64,000 nt of DNA, from the NCBI GenBank assembly GCA_964035575.1, contig OZ037889.1, positions 1 through 64,000 of the forward strand, in the 5' to 3' direction. Source of the stretch: Rhynchopus sp. YZ270_cl-10 (Eukaryota; Euglenozoa; Diplonemea; Diplonemida; Diplonemidae). A program made the position numbers and the translations under genes. Positions 12,001 to 21,898 of the stretch are shown here, in pieces. The notes below the pieces were generated by a model that was not told where the DNA came from, did no database searches, and was given only the letters and a program-made list of their open reading frames with translations. Positions within the stretch are counted from its first letter, which is position 1. Each line of letters opens with the position of its first letter.

Positions 12001-15000
12001 GGTTTGCGGGTTTGCGGGTTTGCGGGTTTGCGGGTTTGCGGGTTTGCGGGTTTGCGGGTTGCGGGTTTGCGGGTTTGCGGGTTTGCGGGTTTGCGGGTTT
12101 GCGGGTTTGCGGGTTTGCGGGTTTGCGGGTTTGCGGGTTTGCGGGTTTGCGGGTTTGCGGGTTTGCGGGTTTGCGGGTTTGCGGGTTTGCGGTTTGCGGG
12201 TTTGCGGGTTTGCGGTTTGCGGGTTTGCGGGTTTGCGGGTTTGCGGGTTTGCGGGTTTGCGGGTTTGCGGGTTTGCGGGTTTGCGGGTTGCGGGTTTGCG
12301 GGTTTGCGGGTTTGCGGGTTTGCGGGTTTGCGGGTTTGCGGGTTTGCGGGTTTGCGGGTTTGCGGGTTTGCGGGTTTGCGGGTTTGCGGGTTTGCGGGTT
12401 TGCGGGTTTGCGGGTTTGCGGGTTTGCGGGTTTGCGGGTTTGCGGGTTTGCGGGTTGCGGGTTTGCGGGTTTGCGGGGTTTGCGGGTTTGCGGGTTTGCG
12501 GGTTTGCGGGTTTGCGGGTTTGCGGGTTTGCGGGTTTGCGGGTTTGCGGGTTTGCGGGTTTGCGGGTTTGCGGGTTTGCGGGTTTGCGGGTTTGCGGTTT
12601 GCGGGTTTGCGGGTTTGCGGGTTTGCGGGTTTGCGGGTTTGCGGGTTTGCGGGTTTGCGGTTTGCGGGTTTGCGGGTTTGCGGGTTTGCGGGTTGCGGGT
12701 TTGCGGGTTTGCGGGTTTGCGGGTTTGCGGGTTTTGCGGGTTTGCGGGTTGCGGGTTTGCGGGTTTGCGGGTTTGCGGGTTTGCGGTTTGCGGGTTTGCG
12801 GGTTTGCGGGTTTGCGGGTTTGCGGGTTTGCGGGTTTGCGGGTTTGCGGGTTTGCGGGTTTGCGGGTTTGCGGGTTTGCGGGTTTGCGGTTTGCGGGTTT
12901 GCGGGTTTGCGGGTTTGCGGGTTTGCGGGTTTGCGGGTTTGCGGGTTTGCGGGTTTGCGGGTTTGCGGGTTTGCGGGTTTTGCGGTTTGCGGGTTTGCGG
13001 GTTTGCGGGTTTGCGGGTTTGCGGGTTTGCGGGTTTGCGGGTTTGCGGGGTTTGCGGGTTTGCGGTTTGCGGGTTTGCGGGTTTGCGGGTTTGCGGGTTT
13101 GCGGGTTTGCGGGTTTGCGGGTTTGCGGGTTTGCGGGTTTGCGGGTTTGCGGGTTTGCGGGTTTTGCGGGTTTGCGGGTTTGCGGTTTGCGGGTTTGCGG
13201 GTTTGCGGGTTTGCGGGTTTGCGGGTTTGCGGGTTTGCGGGTTTGCGGGTTTGCGGGTTTGCGGGTTTGCGGGTTTGCGGGTTTGCGGGTTTGCGGGTTT
13301 GCGGGTTTGCGGGTTTGCGGGTTTGCGGGTTTGCGGGTTTGCGGGTTTGCGGGTTTGCGGGTTTGCGGGTTTGCGGGTTTGCGGGTTTGCGGGTTTGCGG
13401 GTTTGCGGGTTTGCGGGTTTGCGGGTTTGCGGTTTGCGGGTTTGCGGGTTTGCGGGTTTGCGGGGTTTGCGGGGTTTGCGGGTTTGCGGGTTTGCGGGTT
13501 TGCGGTTTGCGGGTTTGCGGGTTTGCGGGTTTGCGGGTTTGCGGGTTTGCGGGTTTGCGGGTTTGCGGGTTTGCGGGTTTGCGGGTTTGCGGGTTTGCGG
13601 GTTTGCGGGTTTGCGGGTTTGCGGTTTGCGGGTTTGCGGGTTTGCGGGTTTGCGGGTTTGCGGGTTTGCGGGTTTGCGGTTTGCGGGTTTGCGGGTTTGC
13701 GGGTTTGCGGGTTTGCGGGTTTGCGGGTTTGCGGGTTTGCGGGTTTGCGGGTTTGCGGGTTTGCGGGTTTGCGGGTTTGCGGGTTTGCGGGTTTGCGGTT
13801 TGCGGGTTTGCGGGTTTGCGGGTTTACGGGTTTGCGGGTTTGCGGGTTTGCGGGTTTGCGGGTTTGCGGGTTTGCGGTTTGCGGGTTTGCGGGTTTGCGG
13901 GTTTGCGGTTTGCGGGTTTGCGGGTTTGCGGGTTTGCGGGTTTGCGGGTTTGCGGGTTTGCGGGTTTTGCGGGTTTGCGGGTTTGCGGGTTTGCGGGTTT
14001 GCGGGTTTGCGGGTTTGCGGGTTTGCGGGTTTGCGGGTTTGCGGTTTGCGGGTTTGCGGGTTTGCGGGTTTGCGGGTTTGCGGGTTTGCGGGTTTGCGGG
14101 TTTGCGGGTTTGCGGGTTTGCGGGTTTGCGGGTTTGCGGGTTTGCGGGTTTGCGGGTTTGCGGGTTTGCGGGTTTGCGGGTTTGCGGGTTTGCGGGTTTG
14201 CGGGTTTGCGGGTTTGCGGGTTTGCGGGTTTGCGGGTTTGCGGGTTTGCGGGTTTGCGGGTTTGCGGGTTTGCGGGTTTGCGGGTTTGCGGGTTTGCGGG
14301 TTTGCGGGTTTGCGGGTTTGCGGGTTTGCGGGTTTGCGGGTTTGCGGGTTTGCGGGTTTGCGGGTTTGCGGGTTTGCGGGTTTGCGGGTTTGCGGGTTTG
14401 CGGGTTTGCGGGTTTGCGGGTTTGCGGGTTTGCGGGTTTGCGGGTTTGCGGGTTTGCGGGTTTGCGGGTTTGCGGGTTTGCGGGTTTGCGGGTTTGCGGG
14501 TTTGCGGGTTTGCGGGTTTGCGGGTTTGCGGGTTTGCGGGTTTGCGGGTTTGCGGGTTTGCGGGTTTGCGGGTTTGCGGGTTTGCGGGTTTGCGGTTTTT
14601 GCGGGTTTGCGGGTTTGCGGGTTTGCGGGTTTGCGGGTTTGCGGGTTTGCGGGTTTGCGGGTTTGCGGGTTTGCGGGTTTGCGGGTTTGCGGGTTTGCGG
14701 GTTTGCGGGTTTGCGGGTTTGCGGGTTTGCGGGTTGCGGGTTTGCGGGTTTGCGGGTTTGCGGGTTTGCGGTTTGCGGGTTTGCGGGTTTGCGGGTTTGC
14801 GGGTTTGCGGGTTTGCGGGTTTGCGGGTTTGCGGGTTTGCGGGTTTGCGGGTTTGCGGGTTTGCGGGTTTGCGGGTTTTGCGGGTTTGCGGGTTTGCGGG
14901 TTTGCGGGTTTGCGGGTTTGCGGGTTGCGGGTTTGCGGGTTTGCGGGTTTGCGGGTTTGCGGGTTTGCGGGTTTGCGGGTTTGCGGGTTTGCGGGTTTGC

Positions 15001-15066
15001 GGTTTGGTTTGCGGGTTTGCGGGTTTGCGGGTTTGCGGGTTTGCGGGTTTGCGGGTTTACGGGTTT
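1..15066 (+). repeat. TTTGCGGG 8-bp satellite, about 15 kb
   Basis: The whole stretch is a tandem array of the 8-mer TTTGCGGG, about 1,880 units, and it starts at or before the window edge. Almost all variation is gain or loss of one G or T (TTTGCGG, TTTTGCGGG, TTGCGGG); substitutions are very rare, for example TTTACGGG near 13825 and 15056. Long perfect runs occur (about 3247-3990 and 14045-14590), while 9000-13500 is richer in length variants. Each unit carries one CpG and one GGG, so any four units fit a G-quadruplex pattern with 5-nt loops. No frame contains stops, giving three spurious reading frames of about 5,000 codons with the period LRVCGFAG. The unit resembles protist telomere repeats, but the G-rich strand runs into the sequence, opposite to a telomere capping the left end. 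Confidence 0.98.
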
Positions 15067-15655
15067 GCTGTTGAAACTGCTGCTAAGCCTGCTGTTGGAA
15101 CTGCTGTTGGACCTGCCGTTAGAGCTGCTGCCGCAGAAGTCCTTGGAACTGCTGATGAAACTGCTGTTGTGCCTGTAGCTGGAACTGCTTTTGGAAACGC
15201 TGTTGGAACTGCTGCTGCAGAAGCCATTGGAACTGCTGTTTAAACTGCTGTTGTGCCTGCTGTTGGAACTGCTGCTGGAACTGCTGTTGGAGACGCTGCT
15301 GGACCCGCCGTTGGAGCTGCTGCCGCAGAAGCCATTGGAACTGCTGTTGAAACTGCTGTTGTGCCTGCTGTTGGACCTGCTGTTGGAGCTGCTGCTGCAG
15401 AAGTCTTTGGAACTGCAGTTGAAACTGTTGTTGTGCCTGCTGTTGGAACTGCTGCTGGAACAGCTGCTGGAACTGCTTTTGGAAACGCTCTTGCTGCTGC
15501 AGAAGCCGTTGGAACTGCTGTTTAAACTGCTGTTGTGCCTGCTGTTGGACCTGCTGTTGGAACCGCTGCTGCTGAAGCCTTTGGAACTGCTGGTGAAAAA
15601 GCTGTAGAGCCTGCTGTTGGAACTGCTGCTGTAAAGGCCTTTGGAACTGCTGCTG
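15067..15655. repeat. Degenerate CTG/TTG-rich repeat with longer period
   Basis: The sequence changes abruptly from the 8-mer array to imperfect copies of units such as CTGTTGGAACTGCTG. A larger unit is visible: blocks containing CTGCAGAAGCC then TTGGAACTGCTG, a TTGTGCCTGCTG step and a TTGGACCTGCTG step recur near 15129, 15216, 15325, 15398 and 15501, so the period is irregular, about 75-110 bp. One minus frame (15119-15658) reads as a 179-residue protein of mostly Gln with regular Phe, Leu and Arg. One plus frame reads as Leu-rich and another as Gly-Thr-Ala-Val-rich. A glutamine-rich exon on the minus strand is possible, but nothing outside the repeat supports a gene. Confidence 0.8.
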
Positions 15656-15966
15656 CACACCAGGGGTGATACTGGGACCCCACCCAGGACTCCGAAGATT
15701 TCGTTTTTGCTGCTATCACAGTTGCAGCCACTGATGTGGTTGGGCATACATTGCCTCTTTTTGGGGATATCATGGGGGGAAGGGGGGTGTGGGTTGTTAT
15801 GACAACAGTTCTTTACTTTGTTGCCTCCACACACGTTTTTGTTGCTGCTATCAAAGCTGCAGCTGCTTGGGTTGTTGGGCTCAAGAGGCCTCTTTTTGGG
15901 GTAAAAAAGGGGGGGAATGGGGCTCCTGCCACTGATGAGGAAGCTGTTGTAGCATAGGAAGCTGCC
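15656..15966. other. Spacer between two CTG-type repeats, no gene seen
   Basis: This stretch is less repetitive than its neighbours and contains G-runs. A short plus-strand reading frame (15736-15957) is open but has no recognisable protein features, and it is continuous in character with the Ala/Val-rich readings of the adjacent repeats. I see no gene. Confidence 0.4.
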
Positions 15967-16252
15967 GCTCCTGATGTTGGTGCTCCTGCTACTGCTGTTG
16001 ATGCAGCTTATGTTGTTGCTGCTGTTGCTGCTGTTGCTGCTGTTGCTGCTGTTGCTGCTGTTGCTGCTGTTGCTGCTGTTGCTGCTGTTGCTGCTGTTGC
16101 TGCTGTTGCTGCTCTTGTTGCTACCGTTGTTGCTTCTGCTGCAGTTGCAGCTGGTGTAGCATATGCTGCTGTTGCTGCTGTTGCTGCTGTTGCTGCTGTT
16201 GCTGCTGTTGCTGCTGCTGTTGGTGTAGCACCTGCTGCTGCTGCTGATGCAG
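15967..16252. repeat. GTTGCTGCT trinucleotide-type repeat
   Basis: A 9-bp GTTGCTGCT unit repeats nearly perfectly from about 16010 to 16110 and again from about 16164 to 16222, with a more degenerate bridge. On the minus strand it can read as a poly-glutamine tract; on the plus strand as poly-Leu or Val-Ala-Ala. The flanks give no start, domain or intron signals that would make it a real poly-Q exon. Confidence 0.85.
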
Positions 16253-16712
16253 ACATGCAGCACCACCCACAACGCCCCCAAAAGGGCCTTCCTCCTCATT
16301 TTTAAAAAGGCAAAAACCAAAAAACGAAAACAAAGAAGGACAAGACACACTACGCCTTGCGCTTCGCCGGCCTGCACTCCTCAACCGTTGCCCAGGGACC
16401 GCCCCGTGGAGGCGTACAAGGCTCACAATAAAACAAAGGAAAGGGGGAGGGAGGGAGGGTAAAAAGAAAGGACAAGTGTGTTGTAATGTGTAAAAAATGG
16501 TCCCCTGTAAAAGAAAAGCAAAAGAAAGCAAAAGAAAAGTGTGGTGAAAAAACCCTTTTGGCCAAGGTGGCCTTGACTCTGTCTACAAACTTTGGGGATG
16601 AATGAAAAAATGACACTGAATCTGTGTACTGTGTACTGTGTAGGACTGCCCTCAGAATATGTTTTCCTTGGTCAGAGGCTCCATACAGGTGAATAGGGTG
16701 CCAATCTCAAGG
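16253..16712. other. Unique AT-rich spacer, no gene seen
   Basis: A mixed-composition stretch with A-rich runs. Short reading frames on both strands overlap each other and resemble no protein. It separates the CTG-type repeats from the motif copies that precede the 13-bp array. Confidence 0.4.
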
Positions 16713-16862
16713 GCACCCTGTGCACCCTTTTTTGGGACCAAAAAAGGCACCCTGTGCACCCTTTCTCGGGGGCCAAAAGCACCCTGTGCACCTTTTCAAA
16801 ATCCAGTTCCGGGGGGTTTCGGGAGAGTTTCGTGCAGTGGGTTTTCAGGCACCCTGTGCACC
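16713..16862 (+). repeat. Four dispersed copies of GCACCCTGTGCACC
   Basis: The 14-mer GCACCCTGTGCACC occurs at 16713-16726, 16747-16760, 16779-16792 and 16849-16862. A fifth, truncated form (ACCCTGTGCAAGG) runs straight into the 13-bp array at about 16869. The core CCTGTGCA is shared with the array unit, so this stretch looks like the ancestral or seed sequence from which the array grew. Copies 1-3 lie 32-34 bp apart. Confidence 0.7.
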
Positions 16863-16872
16863 TTAGATACCC

Positions 16873-18299
16873 TGTGCAAGGATGCTGTGCAAGGATGCTG
16901 TGCAAGGATGCTGTGCAAGGATGCTGTGCAAGGATGCTGTGCAAGGATGCTGTGCAAGGATGCTGTGCAAGGATGCTGTGCAAGGATGCTGTGCAAGGAT
17001 GCTGTGCAAGGATGCTGTGCAAGGATGCTGTGCAAGGATGCTGTGCAAGGATGCTGTGCAAGGATGCTGTGCAAGGATGCTGTGCAAGGATGCTGTGCAA
17101 GGATGCTGTGCAAGGATGCTGTGCAAGGATGCTGTGCAAGGATGCTGTGCAAGGATGCTGTGCAAGGATGCTGTGCAAGGATGCTGTGCAAGGATGCTGT
17201 GCAAGGATGCTGTGCAAGGATGCTGTGCAAGGATGCTGTGCAAGGATGCTGTGCAAGGATGCTGTGCAAGGATGCTGTGCAAGGATGCTGTGCAAGGATG
17301 CTGTGCAAGGATGCTGTGCAAGGATGCTGTGCAAGGATGCTGTGCAAGGATGCTGTGCAAGGATGCTGTGCAAGGATGCTGTGCAAGGATGCTGTGCAAG
17401 GATGCTGTGCAAGGATGCTGTGCAAGGATGCTGTGCAAGGATGCTGTGCAAGGATGCTGTGCAAGGATGCTGTGCAAGGATGCTGTGCAAGGATGCTGTG
17501 CAAGGATGCTGTGCAAGGATGCTGTGCAAGGATGCTGTGCAAGGATGCTGTGCAAGGATGCTGTGCAAGGATGCTGTGCAAGGATGCTGTGCAAGGATGC
17601 TGTGCAAGGATGCTGTGCAAGGATGCTGTGCAAGGATGCTGTGCAAGGATGCTGTGCAAGGATGCTGTGCAAGGATGCTGTGCAAGGATGCTGTGCAAGG
17701 ATGCTGTGCAAGGATGCTGTGCAAGGATGCTGTGCAAGGATGCTGTGCAAGGATGCTGTGCAAGGATGCTGTGCAAGGATGCTGTGCAAGGATGCTGTGC
17801 AAGGATGCTGTGCAAGGATGCTGTGCAAGGATGCTGTGCAAGGATGCTGTGCAAGGATGCTGTGCAAGGATGCTGTGCAAGGATGCTGTGCAAGGATGCT
17901 GTGCAAGGATGCTGTGCAAGGATGCTGTGCAAGGATGCTGTGCAAGGATGCTGTGCAAGGATGCTGTGCAAGGATGCTGTGCAAGGATGCTGTGCAAGGA
18001 TGCTGTGCAAGGATGCTGTGCAAGGATGCTGTGCAAGGATGCTGTGCAAGGATGCTGTGCAAGGATGCTGTGCAAGGATGCTGTGCAAGGATGCTGTGCA
18101 AGGATGCTGTGCAAGGATGCTGTGCAAGGATGCTGTGCAAGGATGCTGTGCAAGGATGCTGTGCAAGGATGCTGTGCAAGGATGCTGTGCAAGGATGCTG
18201 TGCAAGGATGCTGTGCAAGGATGCTGTGCAAGGATGCTGTGCAAGGATGCTGTGCAAGGATGCTGTGCAAGGATGCTGTGCAAGGATGCTGTGCAAGGA
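16873..18299 (+). repeat. 13-bp satellite TGTGCAAGGATGC, about 110 copies
   Basis: About 1,427 bp of the 13-mer TGTGCAAGGATGC in tandem, about 109.8 units. I see no substitution or length variant inside it, in sharp contrast to the 8-mer array on its left. Because 13 is not a multiple of 3 and the unit contains no stop in any phase, all six frames stay open across the array, giving reading frames of about 500-600 codons with 13-residue periods such as LCKDAVQGCCARM (plus) and LAQHPCTASLHSI (minus). These are repeat artefacts, not genes. Perfect homogeneity points to very recent expansion or strong homogenisation, or to an assembler copying a consensus. Confidence 0.97.
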
Positions 18300-18594
18300 A
18301 GCTTGGTGTGTCTGTTATCTCAAGCAGCCTTGTTTCGAACAACAGACCAAAGAATGTCTGCCCCTTAAGGCTGCTTGATGTTGTGCACCACGTGTGCGTC
18401 GTCTTTGCGCCCTTCGATGACGACGCCCACATCAAAAGCAGCATGCACCTCCCGCCTTCATCAAACAGGTGCGACATGCAACTTCAACTCCTAGTACCAG
18501 CCTTCGCACCTTCTGCTTCACCCCGTGCGGCCAGTACGACTTGATGGTGGAACGGATCATCCCCACCTCCTTAGCACACAGTCGGTAGAGTTCA
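18300..18594 (-). other. Coding-like scraps between array and WD40 pseudogene
   Basis: GC-rich DNA that interrupts homology to the neighbouring WD40 gene. On the minus strand two short stretches look protein-like: one reads EVGMIRSTIKSYWPHGVKQK (about 18510-18580) and another, in a different frame, reads FDVGVVIEGRKDDAHVVHN (about 18385-18445). Neither belongs to the WD40 gene and I do not recognise a family. This may be debris of another gene brought next to the pseudogene by rearrangement. Confidence 0.3.
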
Positions 18595-19024
18595 TGTTGA
18601 ACTTCCGCATGAACGTTCAGGCATGAGATCCGCTGATTGCACGGTGAGAAGGATGGAATGGAATAAGACAAGCAAGGAAGCGGCACAGACGCTCATGTGT
18701 TTCCGTGTCAAAGAAGAACACACCATTATCACAATGCTGCACTGCATGGTACCTAGAGAGTGTTAGGGAGTACGTCTCGTCCAAATCTGGAATCACCCCA
18801 GGAGTGATGTTGGCACCAGTACAACTCAACGGCATCCCTCATCCAACTCCGTGTCTCAGATGCGCAAGTCGTCGTTGCCGAGGTCGCCACCCTCTCATCC
18901 GCACACCCCGAGCACGTGGCACGCCAAGCTCCGCAACCAGCTTCCCCTTCACCTGTGCAAGGGTGGCGCTCTTGTGCACTTCTATCACGCACCTTGCAGA
19001 CTCGAAGTGTCCTGTGATGTTCAT
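18595..19024 (-). pseudogene. Truncated copy of the ubiquitin-like/WD40 gene
   Basis: A degenerate, shortened duplicate of the intact gene at 19472-20572, in the same orientation and directly downstream of it. It starts at the equivalent Met (19024) with MNITGHFESARCVIEV against MDITGHFESASCVIEV, and keeps the ubiquitin-like helix TLAQVKGKLVAELGVP. It loses frame inside the ubiquitin-like region near the ADERVATSA stretch. Pieces equivalent to GANITPGVI, the first blade (FFFDTETHERL) and the second blade (SIPSFSPCNQRIS) are then found in other frames. Homology stops near 18595, so most of the seven-blade propeller is missing. About 40 bp of 5' leader is also shared with the intact copy, so the duplication included the start region. 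Confidence 0.75.
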
Positions 19025-19471
19025 GTTCAGGGTGTAACTTTGTTCTGTGGGGACAGGTGTGTGGAGTTGAATGAAAAGCAGAGTGCAGAGGGAGGGTAGT
19101 GAAGAGGCTAATGCAGAGACATTTTATGTGTCGACCCACTGCAGCCACCTATTCAACAGAAGTGGAGAACAAAGAAGTGTGGTGAGGAGAGAGAGGTTGC
19201 GTTGCATGCATTGTGAAAACGAGAATCGGAAACTTTTATTTTTCTGTATTTGTTGTTGAAACGGTGATGCATCATTTTTTGTTCTTAATTTTATATTCTT
19301 GTCTCTATTATGATAAGAGGTATACCACAAAAATCACCAAATCCTCCAGTGCTTCTTCCTTCCCATGGTGCGTAGATAAAGGCCCAGACATGTGTATACC
19401 CTTACGTATCTTCCTGCGTGGAGTTACCCAGACAAGGTGCAGGAAAGGGAAGCAAAGTTAGATGGCACCGT
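19025..19471. other. Spacer between WD40 copies
   Basis: The left end (to about 19065) is the duplicated 5' leader of the pseudogene, matching the leader of the intact copy around 20573-20615. The rest is AT-rich, with no reading frame that looks coding. It should hold the 3' end of the intact gene's transcript, but no clear polyadenylation signal is visible. Confidence 0.4.
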
Positions 19472-20572
19472 TCAAGACACGTGTGAGATGTCAACAATCT
19501 CAACACCCTTATCCATACCGTGCAGCATCACACCACTACAGCTGCTGATTGCAACACCGTAAAAATCAGAGTGATCAAATTCAAGACACAACAATTGTTT
19601 CCCTGTTGAGATGGACCACACCTGCAACACGCACGATGAAATGGAGGAGTAGGTAGCAACAACGTCATTCGACACAGCAACAGCAGTCCAGTGGTCCTCT
19701 GAGTCGTCTTCAAATACAGATTCACCTGTTTCAAAGTCCCAGACACGCACACAGCTGTCCGTACATGCTGCAATGAAACGTTGGTTTGGTGTATTTGGTG
19801 ACAGTGACACATAATGAACATTATAAGGGCATGTAAGAACAAGCACCTCCACCCCTGTCGTGTAGTCCCAGATGGTGATATCTTTGCTGTTGTTGCCAAA
19901 CATCGCCACCCTGTCGCCTGTCACAACCATGACGTACTTACACTCCGCAATGTGGCTCCATTCATGCACAAGAACACCTGTTGCAATGTCCCACACCTGC
20001 AAACCCTTGTTCCCGCAGCACGACAAGAGCTTTGTTCCACGAGGTGACCATGCTGTGGCTGACCTCTCATCACCTTCATCTCCAAAGGAGTGCTTCAATG
20101 CACCTGTCTTCACGTTATGAACTTCAACAGTGTCGTTGTTCACGAATGAGATCCACTCACTGCAAGGTGAGAAGGATGGAATGGAATCTAACAAGCAAGG
20201 GAACAAGCCCAAACTCTCTCGTGTTTCCGTGTCGAAGATGTCCACATCATGATCCCAATGTAGCACTGCAAGATACCTGTCACACGGGGAGATCACGAGG
20301 GAGTACGTCTTGGCCGAATCTCGTATCACCCCAGGAGTGATGTTGGCACCAGTGCAGTACAGCTCAACGGCACATCCCTCATCCATCTCCGTGTCACAGA
20401 TGCGCAAGTCGTCATTGCCTATGTCGCCACCGCCTCTCATCCGCACACCAACATGCCGAGCACGTGGTACGCCAAGCTCCACAACCAGCTTCCCCTTCAC
20501 CTGTGCAAGGGTGGCGCTCCTGTCCACCTCTATCACACAGCTTGCAGACTCGAAGTGTCCTGTGATGTCCAT
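19472..20572 (-). CDS. Ubiquitin-like domain + seven-blade WD40 protein
   Basis: A 366-residue protein when started at the Met at 20572. This start is preferred because the broken paralogue begins at the same point and the upstream in-frame extension (to 20839) is low-complexity and not conserved in the copy. Residues 1-74 look like a beta-grasp, ubiquitin-like fold: strand MDITGHFESASCVIEV, helix TLAQVKGKLVVELGVP (21-36), then a hydrophobic finishing strand CAVELYC. Residues 87-364 form about seven WD-type blades, with signatures DIFDTETRE (111-119), VEVHNVKTG, LQVWDIATG (191-199), ITIWDYTTG, VRVWDFETG (275-283) and LQVWSISTG. Proteins of this build usually act as scaffolds, but the partner is unknown. 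There is no signal peptide and no intron in the reading frame, so it is probably cytosolic or nuclear. A truncated copy lies just downstream. Confidence 0.8.
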   Translation of the reverse strand: MDITGHFESASCVIEVDRSATLAQVKGKLVVELGVPRARHVGVRMRGGGDIGNDDLRICDTEMDEGCAVELYCTGANITPGVIRDSAKTYSLVISPCDRYLAVLHWDHDVDIFDTETRESLGLFPCLLDSIPSFSPCSEWISFVNNDTVEVHNVKTGALKHSFGDEGDERSATAWSPRGTKLLSCCGNKGLQVWDIATGVLVHEWSHIAECKYVMVVTGDRVAMFGNNSKDITIWDYTTGVEVLVLTCPYNVHYVSLSPNTPNQRFIAACTDSCVRVWDFETGESVFEDDSEDHWTAVAVSNDVVATYSSISSCVLQVWSISTGKQLLCLEFDHSDFYGVAISSCSGVMLHGMDKGVEIVDISHVS

Positions 20573-21898
20573 GTTCAGGGTGTAACTCTGTTCTGTGGGG
20601 ACAGGTGTGTGGGGAGGCAGGAAGAAGAGGGGTGGGGTGGGGTGTCTTGTCATTTGCAAAAACAAGAGAGATAACTCCTCGCCAGTTAGAGGTCCTCCTA
20701 CCTTCCCACACCATGACGGGTAGTTGTGCTTCGTGTGTACAAAAGCCACAGCGGAACGGCGCGGCTTCCCTTGCCGACCCACTCCCACAACGTGACATCT
20801 GTGCATCAAAAATTGTGCGGGTTCTCGGGGTTCAGGCACTTCGCTGGTTCTAGGTTGCGTTCTCTGCTCGTGTGCTTTGTGCGGGTTTTCTAGAGGAGTT
20901 AGAGGACGACTTTGTGTAGTACAAGGTAAAGAGGGGTAAAGGGGAAACAGGCCTTTTTGTTAACGTTACATGCACACGGGTTTTTCGTTTTATGTATCGA
21001 TAAAAATGTTACTCTGGTGCAGTCTCCACTTTTTATTCTGTTCGGATCATTTTTATTTATTGAACACACTCTGTCTTTAGGCCTCGTGAAGGAATGCCAC
21101 TGTTTCATTGTTGTTTTGTCGAGTGTGTTTGTCTGCAAATTTGTTGCTTTTTAAACACTTCTGCAATGGCTCCCGGACGGCCCACATATTCTGCAGAAAT
21201 TGGGGCAATTGGGGTTTTGTTTGACATGTCACAGACAACAGATTCGGGGGGGGACGTTTCCGACACTTGCTTTATTTTTCATAAATTGTTGGAGTAAAGT
21301 TGCCACCCCATTTTAAAGTCGTCACCAAGGACATGCACCGGCTAAGTTCGTGAATGCCTGTGTGAAGAAAAAAAGTTTGTAAGACGAACCTGAGACTTAC
21401 ATTTTGTCACCTTGAAACAAGCCAATATTTTGAAAGAAAAGGCATGGCAATATATCTCAAGTTGGGGAATTGGGGAAGGGGTCAAAATAAACTTTGAGTG
21501 AACACGTGCCGCAAACGCGAGAGAAAAACATGGGTGACACTCCAAACGTATTCAACTATCCCAAGACAATGGAACCGGGTAAAAATCGAATTACGGGTGG
21601 AGTACACATTCGACACACATCGAAACATTTCCGCTCTGAGTTTCACAACGTGGTGTTTACTTTAAAACAAAACAGGAAAGAGAGTGCAAAACATCCAAAA
21701 CTTCCAGCGAAACTCGGAATATACTTCGCACTTCTTTGCATATGAGTACAAAAAAGGAGAAAATTTGAAAAAGATGAATGCGCCTCTTTACACACTTTAA
21801 AAAAACACATACAGGTTACGGCACAGTGAAAAAAAAGAGAGAGAAAGGCGCAAGACGACACCTTTTAAAAACGTTGCAAAAAATGAAGGTTGGGAGGA
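20573..21898. other. Intergenic region between WD40 and acyl-CoA synthetase genes
   Basis: Holds the WD40 gene's 5' leader (shared with the pseudogene for about 40 bp) and the 3' flank of the acyl-CoA synthetase. It turns AT-rich after about 20900. Around 21285-21318 lies AAATTGTTGGAGTAAAGTT followed by GCCACC, a diverged member of a small recurring element described at 45527. A GATGAATGCGCCTC module lies near 21772. No convincing gene; the short plus frame at 21164-21297 resembles nothing. Confidence 0.4.

Noticed and set aside
1-15066. A chromosome-end telomere at the left edge
   Set aside because: The G-rich strand points into the sequence; a left-end telomere would show CCCGCAAA on the plus strand. 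Kept only as a telomere-like array.
3-15243. Three giant plus-strand reading frames of about 5,000 codons
   Set aside because: They are the stop-free readings of the TTTGCGGG array with period LRVCGFAG, they begin at non-ATG codons and lack any unique sequence.
15119-15658. Gln-rich 179-residue protein gene on the minus strand
   Set aside because: Entirely inside a degenerate repeat, with no unique flanking domain; not called as a gene.
16873-18299. CRISPR array
   Set aside because: No spacers; the unit is a 13-bp direct tandem in a eukaryotic genome.
16659-18544. Six overlapping reading frames of about 480-600 codons
   Set aside because: All six phases of a stop-free 13-bp satellite; no frame has independent support.
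20573-20839. N-terminal extension of the WD40 protein
   Set aside because: Not conserved in the tandem copy and rich in Pro/Phe low complexity; the Met at 20572 is shared by both copies.
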